A program made the translations under genes and the position numbers. From NCBI GenBank assembly GCA_016716005.1, contig JADJXE010000001.1, forward strand, positions 385,001 to 449,000: 64,000 bases of DNA, written 5' to 3'. This document shows, one piece after another, positions 1 through 8,598 of the stretch. This DNA is from Acidimicrobiales bacterium. GTDB lineage: Bacteria; Actinomycetota; Acidimicrobiia; Acidimicrobiales; JADJXE01. The notes below the pieces were generated by a model. That model was not told the origin of the DNA, made no database searches, and saw only the letters and a list, made by a program, of their open reading frames with translations. The first letter of the stretch is position 1. Each line of letters begins with the position of its first letter.

Positions 1-335
1 CCGAAGTGGATCACCCGGGCCATCTGCGCCTTGATCGCCTCCACGTTGGCGGCCAGCACCCCCTCGTCGAGCAGGTTGCGCTCGTCGGACCGACCACTGG
101 GATCACCCACCATGCCGGTGGCCCCCCCGGCCAGGGCGATCGGGCGGTGGCCGGCGTCCTGGAACCGCCGGAGCACGAGCAGGCCGATCAGGTTCCCCAC
201 GTGCAGGCTGTCGGCGGTCGGGTCGCACCCGTAGTACAGCGTGACGGGGCCGGCCGCGAGCCGCGCGCGGAGCGCCTCGAGGTCGGTCGCGTCCTGGATC
301 AGACCCCTGGCCCGGAGGTCGGCGAGCAGGTCCAT
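1..335 (-). CDS. tyrS: Tyrosyl-tRNA synthetase, N-terminal part
   Basis: Class I synthetase that charges tRNA-Tyr in the cytoplasm. Only the first 111 codons are present; the 3' part lies outside the window. The protein begins MDLLADLRARG and shows the family element GCDPT (residues 36-40), the HIGH-type signature HVGN (45-48) and a following GDPSGRSDER stretch. The ATG at 335 gives the normal N-terminus. Four bases separate it from the stop of the glycosylase gene upstream, so it closes the pheST-arg-tyrS gene order known from actinobacteria. The KMSKS loop and S4 domain cannot be checked. Confidence 0.93.
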   Translation of the reverse strand, partial: MDLLADLRARGLIQDATDLEALRARLAAGPVTLYYGCDPTADSLHVGNLIGLLVLRRFQDAGHRPIALAGGATGMVGDPSGRSDERNLLDEGVLAANVEAIKAQMARVIHF

Positions 336-339
336 CCCG

Positions 340-975
340 TCAGTCTCGTCGGCTGGGAAGGCCCCGGTCCACGTGAGCGACGCCCACCACGGGGCGGGAC
401 ACGAACGGGCTGCCGGGCACCGCCCACCGCCACGGGTGCGCCGCGCCCGCCGTCAGCCCGATCCGCACCCCCTGCGCGGCCGCCGGGGGCGGGACCGCTC
501 CGTCGTCGAGCAACGCCACCCCCTCGCCCCCGACCACCAGGTCGGCGCCGTCGAGGGCCCCGTCGATCCCGAGCGCCTGGCACAGCCGCGCCGGGCCGCG
601 GCACAGGTCGCGATCGGAGCGAGCCGCGGGGCGGGCCGCCCGCATGGCCACCAGCCCGTCGATGGGCTCGAGGGCCCGAAGGAGGACCGCCGCGCCCTCC
701 CCCTCCTCGCCGCACACCGCGTTCGCGCACCAGTGCATGCCGTACGTGAAGTACACGTACAGGTGCCCGGGGGGACCGAACATGGTGGCGTTGCGGCGCG
801 TCGGCCCCCGGAACGCGTGGCTCCCCGGGTCGTCCTGCCCCAGGTAGGCCTCCACCTCCACGATCCGCCCGGCGCGCCCGTCGCGGACGACCACCTTGTT
901 CAGCAGGTCCGGCGCCACCACCCGGGCGTCGCGCCGGTAGAAGGCCCGCGACAGGGGGATGCCGGCCACCGCCAC
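340..975 (-). CDS. Alkyladenine (3-methyladenine) DNA glycosylase, AAG/MPG family
   Basis: Base-excision repair enzyme of 211 residues, the usual length for bacterial members. It removes alkylated purines such as 3-methyladenine. The sequence shows the family block RIVEVEAYLG, in which the second Glu (about residue 42) matches the catalytic Glu of human AAG, then SHAFRGPTRRNATMFG and HLYVYFTYGMHWCANAV, and later CRGPARLCQALGI. The start is GTG at 975, directly against the stop of the thioesterase gene, so the two are probably co-transcribed with argGH above and tyrS below. A DNA repair gene inside the argH-tyrS interval is a common actinobacterial arrangement. Substrate range cannot be told from sequence. 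Confidence 0.9.
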   Translation of the reverse strand: MAVAGIPLSRAFYRRDARVVAPDLLNKVVVRDGRAGRIVEVEAYLGQDDPGSHAFRGPTRRNATMFGPPGHLYVYFTYGMHWCANAVCGEEGEGAAVLLRALEPIDGLVAMRAARPAARSDRDLCRGPARLCQALGIDGALDGADLVVGGEGVALLDDGAVPPPAAAQGVRIGLTAGAAHPWRWAVPGSPFVSRPVVGVAHVDRGLPSRRD

Positions 976-1395
976 CTATGGGGTGACCAGACGGACGGCC
1001 TCGCCGAGGAGGGCGACGACCTCGTCGGGCGGAGGCGTGGGGGTGGTGGTGCCCCACGCCACCCCCACGTAGGTGATGGTGGCCGAGAACACGGGGCGCT
1101 CCCCCACCCGGCCGACGAAGCCGACGTCGAACGAGGTGCGTCCCCAACGGGTGACGCCGAGCTCGATCTCGAGCACCTCGCCCGTGCGGGCCGGCCCGGC
1201 CCACTCGATCACCGCGCGCTTGAGCATGAGGTCCCATCCCAGGCGCTCGAAGTGCGCGTCGAGCGAGCGGAGCCAGGTGTCGACGGCGTCGTCGCAGTAG
1301 GCGAGGTAGTGCGCGTTGAACACGACGCCCTGCTGGTCGACCTCGCCGTAGCGGATCCGGGTGGCGTGACGGTAGGGACCCACGGGCTCAGCCAC
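976..1395 (-). CDS. Acyl-CoA thioesterase, YbgC/FadM (4HBT hotdog) type
   Basis: 139-residue single hotdog-fold protein. Residues 14-30 (RIRYGEVDQQGVVFNAHY) contain the family pattern D-x-x-G-x-V/F, with Asp20 the likely catalytic residue, and YCDDAVDTWLRS follows. Such enzymes hydrolyse short or medium acyl-CoA thioesters; the substrate here is unknown. The GTG start at 1395 overlaps the end of argH by 8 bases and its TAG stop abuts the glycosylase start, so it sits inside the arg-tyrS transcription unit without an obvious link to arginine synthesis. Overall fold assignment is firm, physiological role is not. Confidence 0.82.
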   Translation of the reverse strand: MAEPVGPYRHATRIRYGEVDQQGVVFNAHYLAYCDDAVDTWLRSLDAHFERLGWDLMLKRAVIEWAGPARTGEVLEIELGVTRWGRTSFDVGFVGRVGERPVFSATITYVGVAWGTTTPTPPPDEVVALLGEAVRLVTP

Positions 1396-2784
1396 CGACG
1401 GTGCCGCCGGCAGCCCCGACCCGGGCGGCGTCGTCGGAGAGACGGGCGCGGAAGCGGGCCAGCTGCGCCCGCACCGGCGCCGGCCCGGCCCCGCCGGGCG
1501 TGGTGCGACGGCTCACCGACATCCCGGGCCCGACGAGCGCCGCGGCCTCGGCGCCGAGCGCGGGGTGGGCCCGCACCGCCTCGGCCAGCGGCGGTCCCCC
1601 CTCGAGCGAGGCCCGGACGAGCGAACCCACCACGGCATGGGCCTCGCGGAACGGCATGCCGCGCATCACCAGCCACTCGGCCAGGTCGGTGGCGGCAGCC
1701 TGGGGCGCATCGGCCGCCTCCCGCATCCGGTCGAGGTGGAAGGTGGCCGTGGCGAGCAGCCCGGCCAGGGCCGACAGGCCGAGGGTCACCTGGTCGAGCG
1801 CGTCGAAGAGCGGCTCCTTGTCCTCCTGCAGGTCTCGGTTGTAGGCGAGGGGCAGCCCCTTCAGGGTGGCGAGGAAACCGGTGAGGCCGCCGATGAGGCG
1901 GCCGGCCTTGCCGCGGACCAGCTCGGCCACGTCGGGGTTCTTCTTCTGCGGCAGCATCGAGCTGCCGGTGGCGTAGGCGTCGGCCAGCCCGAGGAAGCCG
2001 AACTCGTCGGTGGACCACAGCACCACCTCCTCCCCGATCCGCGACAGGTGCACGCCCAGCAGGGCCAGGTCGAACAGCGCCTCGGCCACGAAGTCGCGGT
2101 CGCTCACGGCATCCAGTGAGTTCTCGAACGCGCCCGAGAAGCCGAGATCGGCGGCGGTCGCGGCGGGATCGAGCCCGAGCGACGAGCCGGCAAGGGCGCC
2201 GGCCCCCAGCGGCGACACGTCGAGGCGAGCCCGCGTGGCGAGGAGGCGATCGACGTCGCGGGCCAACGCCCAGCCGTGCGCCAGCAGGTGGTGGGCGAGC
2301 AGGACCGGCTGGGCCCGCTGCAGGTGGGTGTAGCCGGGCAGGTAGGCGTCGCCCGCCTCGGCGGCGCGCGCCAGCAGCACCTCCTGGAGCGCCAGCACCC
2401 GCCCGGCGACGTGCGCCAGCTCGCGGCGAGCGAAGAGCCGCAGAGCGGTCGCCACCTGGTCGTTGCGGCTCCGCCCCGTGTGGAGCTTGGCGCCGGCGGG
2501 ACCGGCGAGCTCGGTCACGCGCCGCTCGATCGCGGTGTGCACGTCCTCGTCGGCGGGCGCGAACACGAACGAGCCCGTCTCCAGCTCGACCCCCACCCGG
2601 TCGAGGGCGGCGAGCACCGCGTCGACCTCGTCCGGGGCCAGCACCCCGGCCCGGCCCAGACCCCGCACGTGGGCACGCGAGCCCACCAGGTCGTCGGGGG
2701 CGAGGCGGCGGTCGACCGGCAGGCTCACGGTGAACGCGAGCAGCTCCTCGGCCGGCGCGTCGCCGAAGCGCCCGTGCCAGAGCG

Positions 2785-2788
<4 letters not shown>
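1388..2788 (-). CDS. argH: Argininosuccinate lyase
   Basis: Last step of arginine synthesis: cleaves argininosuccinate to arginine and fumarate in the cytoplasm. 466 residues, normal for the family. It opens MTLWHGRFGDAPAEELLAFT, has HTGRSRNDQVATALRL (substrate binding), GYTHLQRAQPVLLAHHLLA, and the fumarase/aspartase superfamily signature GSSMLPQKKNPD in the mobile catalytic loop. The start is the ATG at 2788, overlapping the argG stop as ATGA; the frame is also open upstream through argG, but that part is not argH. Translational coupling with argG is likely, and the thioesterase gene overlaps its 3' end by 8 bases. Confidence 0.96.
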
Positions 2789-3990
<1,202 letters not shown>

Positions 3991-4029
3991 GGTTCGTGTC
4001 CTTCGCTTTCTGTCGTCAGGTCGTCCGGT

Positions 4030-4563
4030 TCACAGCCCCGCCAGGCCGCTCAACGTTCGTGCCATCTTGGCGCCGCCGACGGTCTCGCCCGCCACCACCA
4101 TCAGGGTGTCGTCGCCGGCCACGGTCCCGAGCAGGCCGGGGAGGCCCGAGCGGTCGAGCGCCGACCCCACCACGTGCGCGCAGCCCGGCGGCGTCCGGAG
4201 CACGACCACGGGACCGCTGTGGGCCACCTCCACGACCCACTCGGAGAGCACCCTCCTGAGGTGCTCCTCGGGCGCCATGCGGTCGGGCTCGTACTCGGGG
4301 ATGGCGTAGACCGTGTCGCCGCCGGGGACCCGCACCTTCACCGCGCCGAGATCGTCGAGGTCGCGCGAGACGGTGGCCTGCGTGGCCACCACGCCGTCGG
4401 CCGCGAGGAGCTCCACCAGCTGCGCCTGGCTCGCCACGCTCTGGCGGGCGAGGATCCGGGCGATCCGGTGCTGGCGCTGGGTCTTGGCAAGCCGCGACCC
4501 GGAGCGGGAGCCGTGCAGGCCGGCGTCGGCCGGCTGGCGTGCGGCGCGGGGGGCCACCGTCAT
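4030..4563 (-). CDS. argR: Arginine repressor ArgR
   Basis: Arginine-sensing repressor, 177 residues. The N-terminal winged-helix DNA-binding domain covers about residues 25-95 (KTQRQHRIARILARQSVASQ, then ATVSRDLDDLGAVKV), and the C-terminal hexamerisation and arginine-binding domain includes GTVAGDDTLMVV. The start is the ATG at 4563, overlapping the argF stop (ATGA); a Ser/Arg-rich tail of about 25 residues precedes the helix-turn-helix. Being inside the operon it represses makes this an autoregulated cluster. The likely operator is the ARG-box-like site at 8570-8585 upstream of argC. Confidence 0.94.
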   Translation of the reverse strand: MTVAPRAARQPADAGLHGSRSGSRLAKTQRQHRIARILARQSVASQAQLVELLAADGVVATQATVSRDLDDLGAVKVRVPGGDTVYAIPEYEPDRMAPEEHLRRVLSEWVVEVAHSGPVVVLRTPPGCAHVVGSALDRSGLPGLLGTVAGDDTLMVVAGETVGGAKMARTLSGLAGL

Positions 4564-5459
4564 GCCTCCGCCCGGCCGAGCAGCCAGGCGAACAGGCCCC
4601 GGGCGGCGTGCATCCGGTTCGCCGCCTGGGGCCACACCCGACTGCGCGGGCCGTCGACCACGGCTGCGGTGACCTCCTCGCCCCGGTGCGCGGGGAGGCA
4701 GTGCAGGAACACCGCGCCGGGAGCCGCTCCGGCCAGGAGCGCCTCGTCGACGGTGAAGCCCGCGAAGCGGGCGCGGCGCTCGGCGGCCTCGGCCTCCTGG
4801 CCCATCGACGCCCACACGTCGGTGTAGACGGCGTCGGCACCACAGACGGCCTCAGCCGGATCGTGGGTGACGACGACCGAGCCGCCCGCCCGCTCGGCCC
4901 TCGTGATCGCTTCCCCCGCCGGCGCGAAGCCGGGCGGCGAGGCGACGCGGACGGCCATGCCGGCCATGGCCGCGGCGATCATCAGCGAGTGGCACACGTT
5001 GTTGCCGTCGCCCACGTAGGCCACCGTGTGGCCGGCCAGCCCGCCCCACTCCCCCTGGAGGGTGAGCAGGTCGGCGATCGCCTGCAGGGGGTGCGCCCGG
5101 TCGGAGAGCAGGTTCACGACCGGGACGGGCGACACGGCCACCATCCGCTCGAGGACGCCGTGGTGGTGCACGCGAGCGGCGATGACGGCGTGGTAGCAGG
5201 CCAGGGTGCGGGCGACGTCCTCGGCCGGCTCGCGGGTGTCGAGGCCGACCTCGTCGCCGCGGACGCTGATGGGGTGGCCGCCCAGCTGCACCACGGCCAT
5301 CTCGGTGGAGTGGCGCGTGCGCGCCGATGGCTTCTCGAACAGCAGCGCCACGCCGCGCCCGGCCAGCGCCTGCGGAGGGTGGGGCGCCGCGGCCAGGTCC
5401 AGCACCGCGGCCAGCTCGGCCGGGCTCAGGTCGTCGACCTCGAGCACGTGCCGGGTCAT
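4560..5459 (-). CDS. argF: Ornithine carbamoyltransferase
   Basis: Transfers the carbamoyl group from carbamoyl phosphate to ornithine, giving citrulline. 299 residues. The carbamoyl phosphate loop is FEKPSARTRHSTEM (usual form STRTR, here SARTR), followed by QLGGHPI, the HPLQAIADL block and the ornithine-binding HCLPAHRGEEV near the C-terminus. The start ATG at 5459 overlaps the argD stop as ATGA, and its own stop overlaps argR the same way. Carbamoyl phosphate would come from carAB in the pyrimidine cluster at 34-39 kb. Confidence 0.95.
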   Translation of the reverse strand: MTRHVLEVDDLSPAELAAVLDLAAAPHPPQALAGRGVALLFEKPSARTRHSTEMAVVQLGGHPISVRGDEVGLDTREPAEDVARTLACYHAVIAARVHHHGVLERMVAVSPVPVVNLLSDRAHPLQAIADLLTLQGEWGGLAGHTVAYVGDGNNVCHSLMIAAAMAGMAVRVASPPGFAPAGEAITRAERAGGSVVVTHDPAEAVCGADAVYTDVWASMGQEAEAAERRARFAGFTVDEALLAGAAPGAVFLHCLPAHRGEEVTAAVVDGPRSRVWPQAANRMHAARGLFAWLLGRAEA

Positions 5460-6679
5460 GGGCGGGTCACCTCCCCCAGGACGCGGGCGGCCTCGTCGAT
5501 CTCGGCGTCGCTCACGAGCAGCGACGGCGCCAGCCGGAGCGCCGTGGGGGTCACCGCGTTGACAACCAGCCCGGCACGCAGGGCGTCGGCCGCCACGACC
5601 CGGGCGTCGAGGCCGTCGAACTCGGCTGCCAGCAGCAGGCCGAGGCCGCGCACGCTGCGGACCGCCGGCAGCGCCCCGAGGGCGGCGGTGAGGCGCGCCC
5701 CGGCCCGCGCCGCCCGCGCCGGCACGTCCTCGGCCTCCATCACCGCCAGCACCGCCCTCGCGGCCGCCGCCGCCAGGGGCTGGCCGCCGAAGGTGGTGGC
5801 ATGGTCACCCGGCCGGAACGCGGCGGCCACCTCTGCGGTCGCCCAGCAGGCGCCGATGGGCACGCCATTGCCGAGGGCCTTGGCCATGGTGACGACGTCG
5901 GGCAGCACGCCGAGGTGCTGGTGGGCGAACCACCGGCCGGTGCGGCCGAGGCCGGTCTGCACCTCGTCGAACACCAGCAGCAGACCCCGCTCGTCGCAGA
6001 GCCGGCGCACGCCGTGGAGGTACTCGGCGCTCGCCGTGTTCACCCCGCCCTCGCCCTGCACGACCTCGAGGAGGACGGCCGCCACGGTGGGATCGATGGC
6101 CGCCCCGAGGGCCTCGAGGTCGTCCCATGCGACGTGGCGGAACCCCTCGGGCAGGGGTTGGAAGGCCTCGTGCTTCTGCGGCTGACCGGTGGCGTGGAGC
6201 GTGGCGAGGGTGCGGCCGTGGAACGACCCGTACGCGCTCACCACCACGTGGCGGCCGCGGCCGCCCCACCGACGCGCCAGCTTGATGGCGCACTCGTTCG
6301 CCTCGGCGCCGGAGTTGCAGAAGAAGACCTGGCCCCCGCCGCCCAGGAGCCGATCGAGGGTGAGGGCGACGTCGACCGCCGGTCCGGTCGCGAACAGGTT
6401 GGAGACGTGCAGCAGGGTGCGGGCCTGCTCGGCCACGGCGGCCGCGACGGCGGGGTGCGCATGACCCAGCGACGTGACCGCGAGGCCCGACAGGAAGTCG
6501 AGGTAGCGGCGACCATCGGCGTCCCACAGCACGGTGCCCTCGCCCCGCACGAAGAGCACGGTCGGCGGCGCGTACGTCGGCATGAACGGGCACCGCGGGT
6601 GCCCCGGAGCCAGGTCGTCGGCGTGCACGGCGGCGGCATGCGCCGCGGCCAGGTCGGTGTCCGGAGCTCCGCCCGTCAC
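5456..6679 (-). CDS. argD: Acetylornithine aminotransferase
   Basis: PLP-dependent class III aminotransferase converting N-acetylglutamate semialdehyde to N-acetylornithine. 407 residues. Visible motifs are the cofactor-phosphate region NSGAEANECAIKLAR, the Asp of FDEVQTGLGRTG, the Schiff-base lysine in MAKALGNGVPIG and the TTFGGQPLA block. I chose GTG at 6679 because it forms a GTGA overlap with the argB stop; the open frame further upstream lies over argB and has no family similarity. The same enzyme may also serve lysine synthesis, as in other bacteria. Confidence 0.94.
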   Translation of the reverse strand: MTGGAPDTDLAAAHAAAVHADDLAPGHPRCPFMPTYAPPTVLFVRGEGTVLWDADGRRYLDFLSGLAVTSLGHAHPAVAAAVAEQARTLLHVSNLFATGPAVDVALTLDRLLGGGGQVFFCNSGAEANECAIKLARRWGGRGRHVVVSAYGSFHGRTLATLHATGQPQKHEAFQPLPEGFRHVAWDDLEALGAAIDPTVAAVLLEVVQGEGGVNTASAEYLHGVRRLCDERGLLLVFDEVQTGLGRTGRWFAHQHLGVLPDVVTMAKALGNGVPIGACWATAEVAAAFRPGDHATTFGGQPLAAAAARAVLAVMEAEDVPARAARAGARLTAALGALPAVRSVRGLGLLLAAEFDGLDARVVAADALRAGLVVNAVTPTALRLAPSLLVSDAEIDEAARVLGEVTRP

Positions 6680-7536
6680 GGCGTCACCATGGTCCCGATG
6701 CCCTCGCGGGTGAACACCTCGAGCAGCACGACGTGGGGCACGCGCCCGTCGAGCACGTGCGCCTGGGCCACGCCGTGGCGCACCGCCCGCATGCACGCCT
6801 CGACCTTCGGGATCATCCCCCCCGTGAGCTCGCCGGACCGGAGGAGCTCCTCGAGCTCGTCGGCACAGATGGCGCTGATGAGGCTGCCCGGGTCGTCGGG
6901 GTCGCGCCGGAGGCCCTCGACGTTGGTGAGGTACACGAGCTTCTCGGCGCCGAGGGCGGCGGCGATGGCCCCCGCGACCGTGTCGGCGTTGATGTTGTAG
7001 GCCTGGCCGGCCTCGTCCGACCCGATCGTGGCCACCACGGGGATCAGCTCCTCGGCCAGGAGGCGCTCGATGATCTCGGGACGCACCTCGGCCACGTCGC
7101 CGACGAACCCCAGCGAGGGGTCGCGGGGTGAGGCCAGGATCAGCCCGGCGTCCTCGCCGGACAGGCCGACGGCCAGCGCACCGTGGACGTTGATCGACGA
7201 CACGATGTCGCGGTTGACCTTCCCGACCAGCACCATGCGGGCGATGTCGACCGTCTCGGCGTCGGTGACGCGCAGGCCGTCGCGGAACTCGGGCACCTTG
7301 CCGAGGCGCGCCATCAGGTCGCTGATCTGCGGGCCACCGCCGTGGATCACCACCGGGAGCATGCCGACGGACCGCATCAGCACGACGTCACGCGCGAACA
7401 GGTCGAGGCTCTCGTCGTCGCCGATGGCGTTGCCGCCGTACTTCACGACGACGACCTTCCCCCAGAAGCGGCGGATGTAGGGGAGGGCGTCGATCAGCAC
7501 CGCAGCCCGCTCCCGGGCCTCGTCCGCGCCGATCAC
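6676..7536 (-). CDS. argB: Acetylglutamate kinase
   Basis: Phosphorylates N-acetylglutamate, usually the arginine-inhibited step. 286 residues of the amino acid kinase fold: VVKYGGNAIGDDE, VVIHGGGPQISDLM, NINADTVAGAIAAALGAEK and GGMIPKVEACMRAVRHGV are the nucleotide- and substrate-binding blocks. The start is GTG at 7536, overlapping the argC stop as GTGA, so argC and argB are directly coupled and there is no argJ between them. An N-terminal helix (ADEARERAAVLIDALPYIRRF) of the kind linked to hexamerisation and arginine inhibition is present. Confidence 0.95.
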   Translation of the reverse strand: MIGADEARERAAVLIDALPYIRRFWGKVVVVKYGGNAIGDDESLDLFARDVVLMRSVGMLPVVIHGGGPQISDLMARLGKVPEFRDGLRVTDAETVDIARMVLVGKVNRDIVSSINVHGALAVGLSGEDAGLILASPRDPSLGFVGDVAEVRPEIIERLLAEELIPVVATIGSDEAGQAYNINADTVAGAIAAALGAEKLVYLTNVEGLRRDPDDPGSLISAICADELEELLRSGELTGGMIPKVEACMRAVRHGVAQAHVLDGRVPHVVLLEVFTREGIGTMVTP

Positions 7537-8549
7537 GGGAACAGCCCGGCCACGGGCAGGCCTTCGGCCTCGGGCAGGCCGAGGACAACGTTGGCGCACT
7601 GCACGGCCTGGCCCGAGGCGCCCTTGACGAGGTTGTCGAGGGCGCTCAGCACCACCACCCAGCCGGTGCGGTCGTCGACCCGGGCGCTGAGCATGGCGGT
7701 GTTCGAGCCGAGGGTCGCCTTGGTGCTGGGCGGCGCCTCGCGCACCAGCACGAACGGCTCCGACGCGTAGGAGCCGGCCAGCACGCCGAGGACGTCGGCG
7801 GACGTGACCGCGGTGGTCGGCCGGGCGTAGCAGGTGGCGAGGATGCCCCGGTTCATGGGCGCCAGGTGCGGCGTGAACAGGATCTGGGCGCCGATGGCCT
7901 GCTCCATCTCCGGCGTGTGGCGGTGCGTGAGCAGCCCGTACGCGGTGAAGTCCTCGTCGACGGCGCAGAAGGCGGTGGTCGCCTTCGGCGGCCGGCCCGC
8001 CCCCGACACACCGCTGGCGGCGTCGACGATCACGCCCGTCGTCTCGATCACCCCGGCCCGCACCAGCGGGGCCAGCGCCAGCGATGCGGCGGTGACGTAG
8101 CAGCCCGCCGCGGCGACCGCCGTGGCCCCGTCGAGAGCGGGCCGGAAGAGCTCGGGCAGCCCGAACACGAACTGGCCGAGCTGGTCGGGACAGGCGTGCT
8201 CCTCCCCGTACCACCGGGGATAGAGCGCCGGATCCTTCAGGCGGAAGTCGGCCGAGAGGTCGACGACGGCCCCGACCCGCGGCCTGAGGCCGGGCACGAT
8301 CGCCTGGGCCGCACCGTGCGGGAGCCCGAGGAACACCAGGTCGAGACCGTCCAGCGCGTCCGGGTCGTAGGGGTCGAAGACCAGGCCGGGATAGGCCGCG
8401 GCCAGGCTCGGGTACAGGTCGGCCACGGGTGTGCCGGCCTGGGAGTCCCCGGTCGCCACGTGCACGGCCAGCCCGGGGTGCCCCGCGCACAGCCGGAGCA
8501 GCTCGGCTCCCGTGAAGCCCGACGCACCCACGATCCCGACCCGGAACAC
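7533..8549 (-). CDS. argC: N-acetyl-gamma-glutamyl-phosphate reductase
   Basis: NADPH-dependent reduction of N-acetylglutamyl phosphate. 338 residues. The N-terminus VFRVGIVGASGFTGAELLRL is a Rossmann dinucleotide site; AAAGCYVTAASLALAPL contains the catalytic Cys, and HRHTPEMEQAIG is the conserved His region. GTG at 8549 is the right start because the Rossmann strand begins directly behind it; no ribosome binding site precedes it, and a TATTGT hexamer ends 7 bases before it, suggesting a leaderless message. First gene of the arg operon, 49 bases downstream of pheT. Confidence 0.95.
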   Translation of the reverse strand: MFRVGIVGASGFTGAELLRLCAGHPGLAVHVATGDSQAGTPVADLYPSLAAAYPGLVFDPYDPDALDGLDLVFLGLPHGAAQAIVPGLRPRVGAVVDLSADFRLKDPALYPRWYGEEHACPDQLGQFVFGLPELFRPALDGATAVAAAGCYVTAASLALAPLVRAGVIETTGVIVDAASGVSGAGRPPKATTAFCAVDEDFTAYGLLTHRHTPEMEQAIGAQILFTPHLAPMNRGILATCYARPTTAVTSADVLGVLAGSYASEPFVLVREAPPSTKATLGSNTAMLSARVDDRTGWVVVLSALDNLVKGASGQAVQCANVVLGLPEAEGLPVAGLFP

Positions 8550-8556
8550 GCCCGCC

Positions 8557-8562
8557 ACAATA
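8557..8562 (-). promoter_or_regulatory. Candidate -10 hexamer of the arg operon
   Basis: TATTGT on the minus strand, 7 bases before the argC GTG. With normal -10 to start-site spacing, transcription would begin at or next to the start codon. No good -35 hexamer is visible; the region where it would lie is covered by the ARG-box-like site. Confidence 0.5.
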
Positions 8563-8569
8563 CAGCACA

Positions 8570-8585
8570 CTGCATAGTCATGCGA
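8570..8585 (-). promoter_or_regulatory. Putative ARG box (ArgR operator) upstream of argC
   Basis: TCGCATGACTATGCAG on the minus strand, with inverted GCAT/ATGC arms 4 bases apart. As I recall it, the mycobacterial operator is TTGCATAACGATGCAA, which agrees at 12 of 16 positions. It lies upstream of the candidate -10 hexamer, spanning the -35 position, where a bound ArgR hexamer would block RNA polymerase. Only one box is obvious. Confidence 0.5.
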
Positions 8586-8598
8586 ACAGGGGCTCGGG

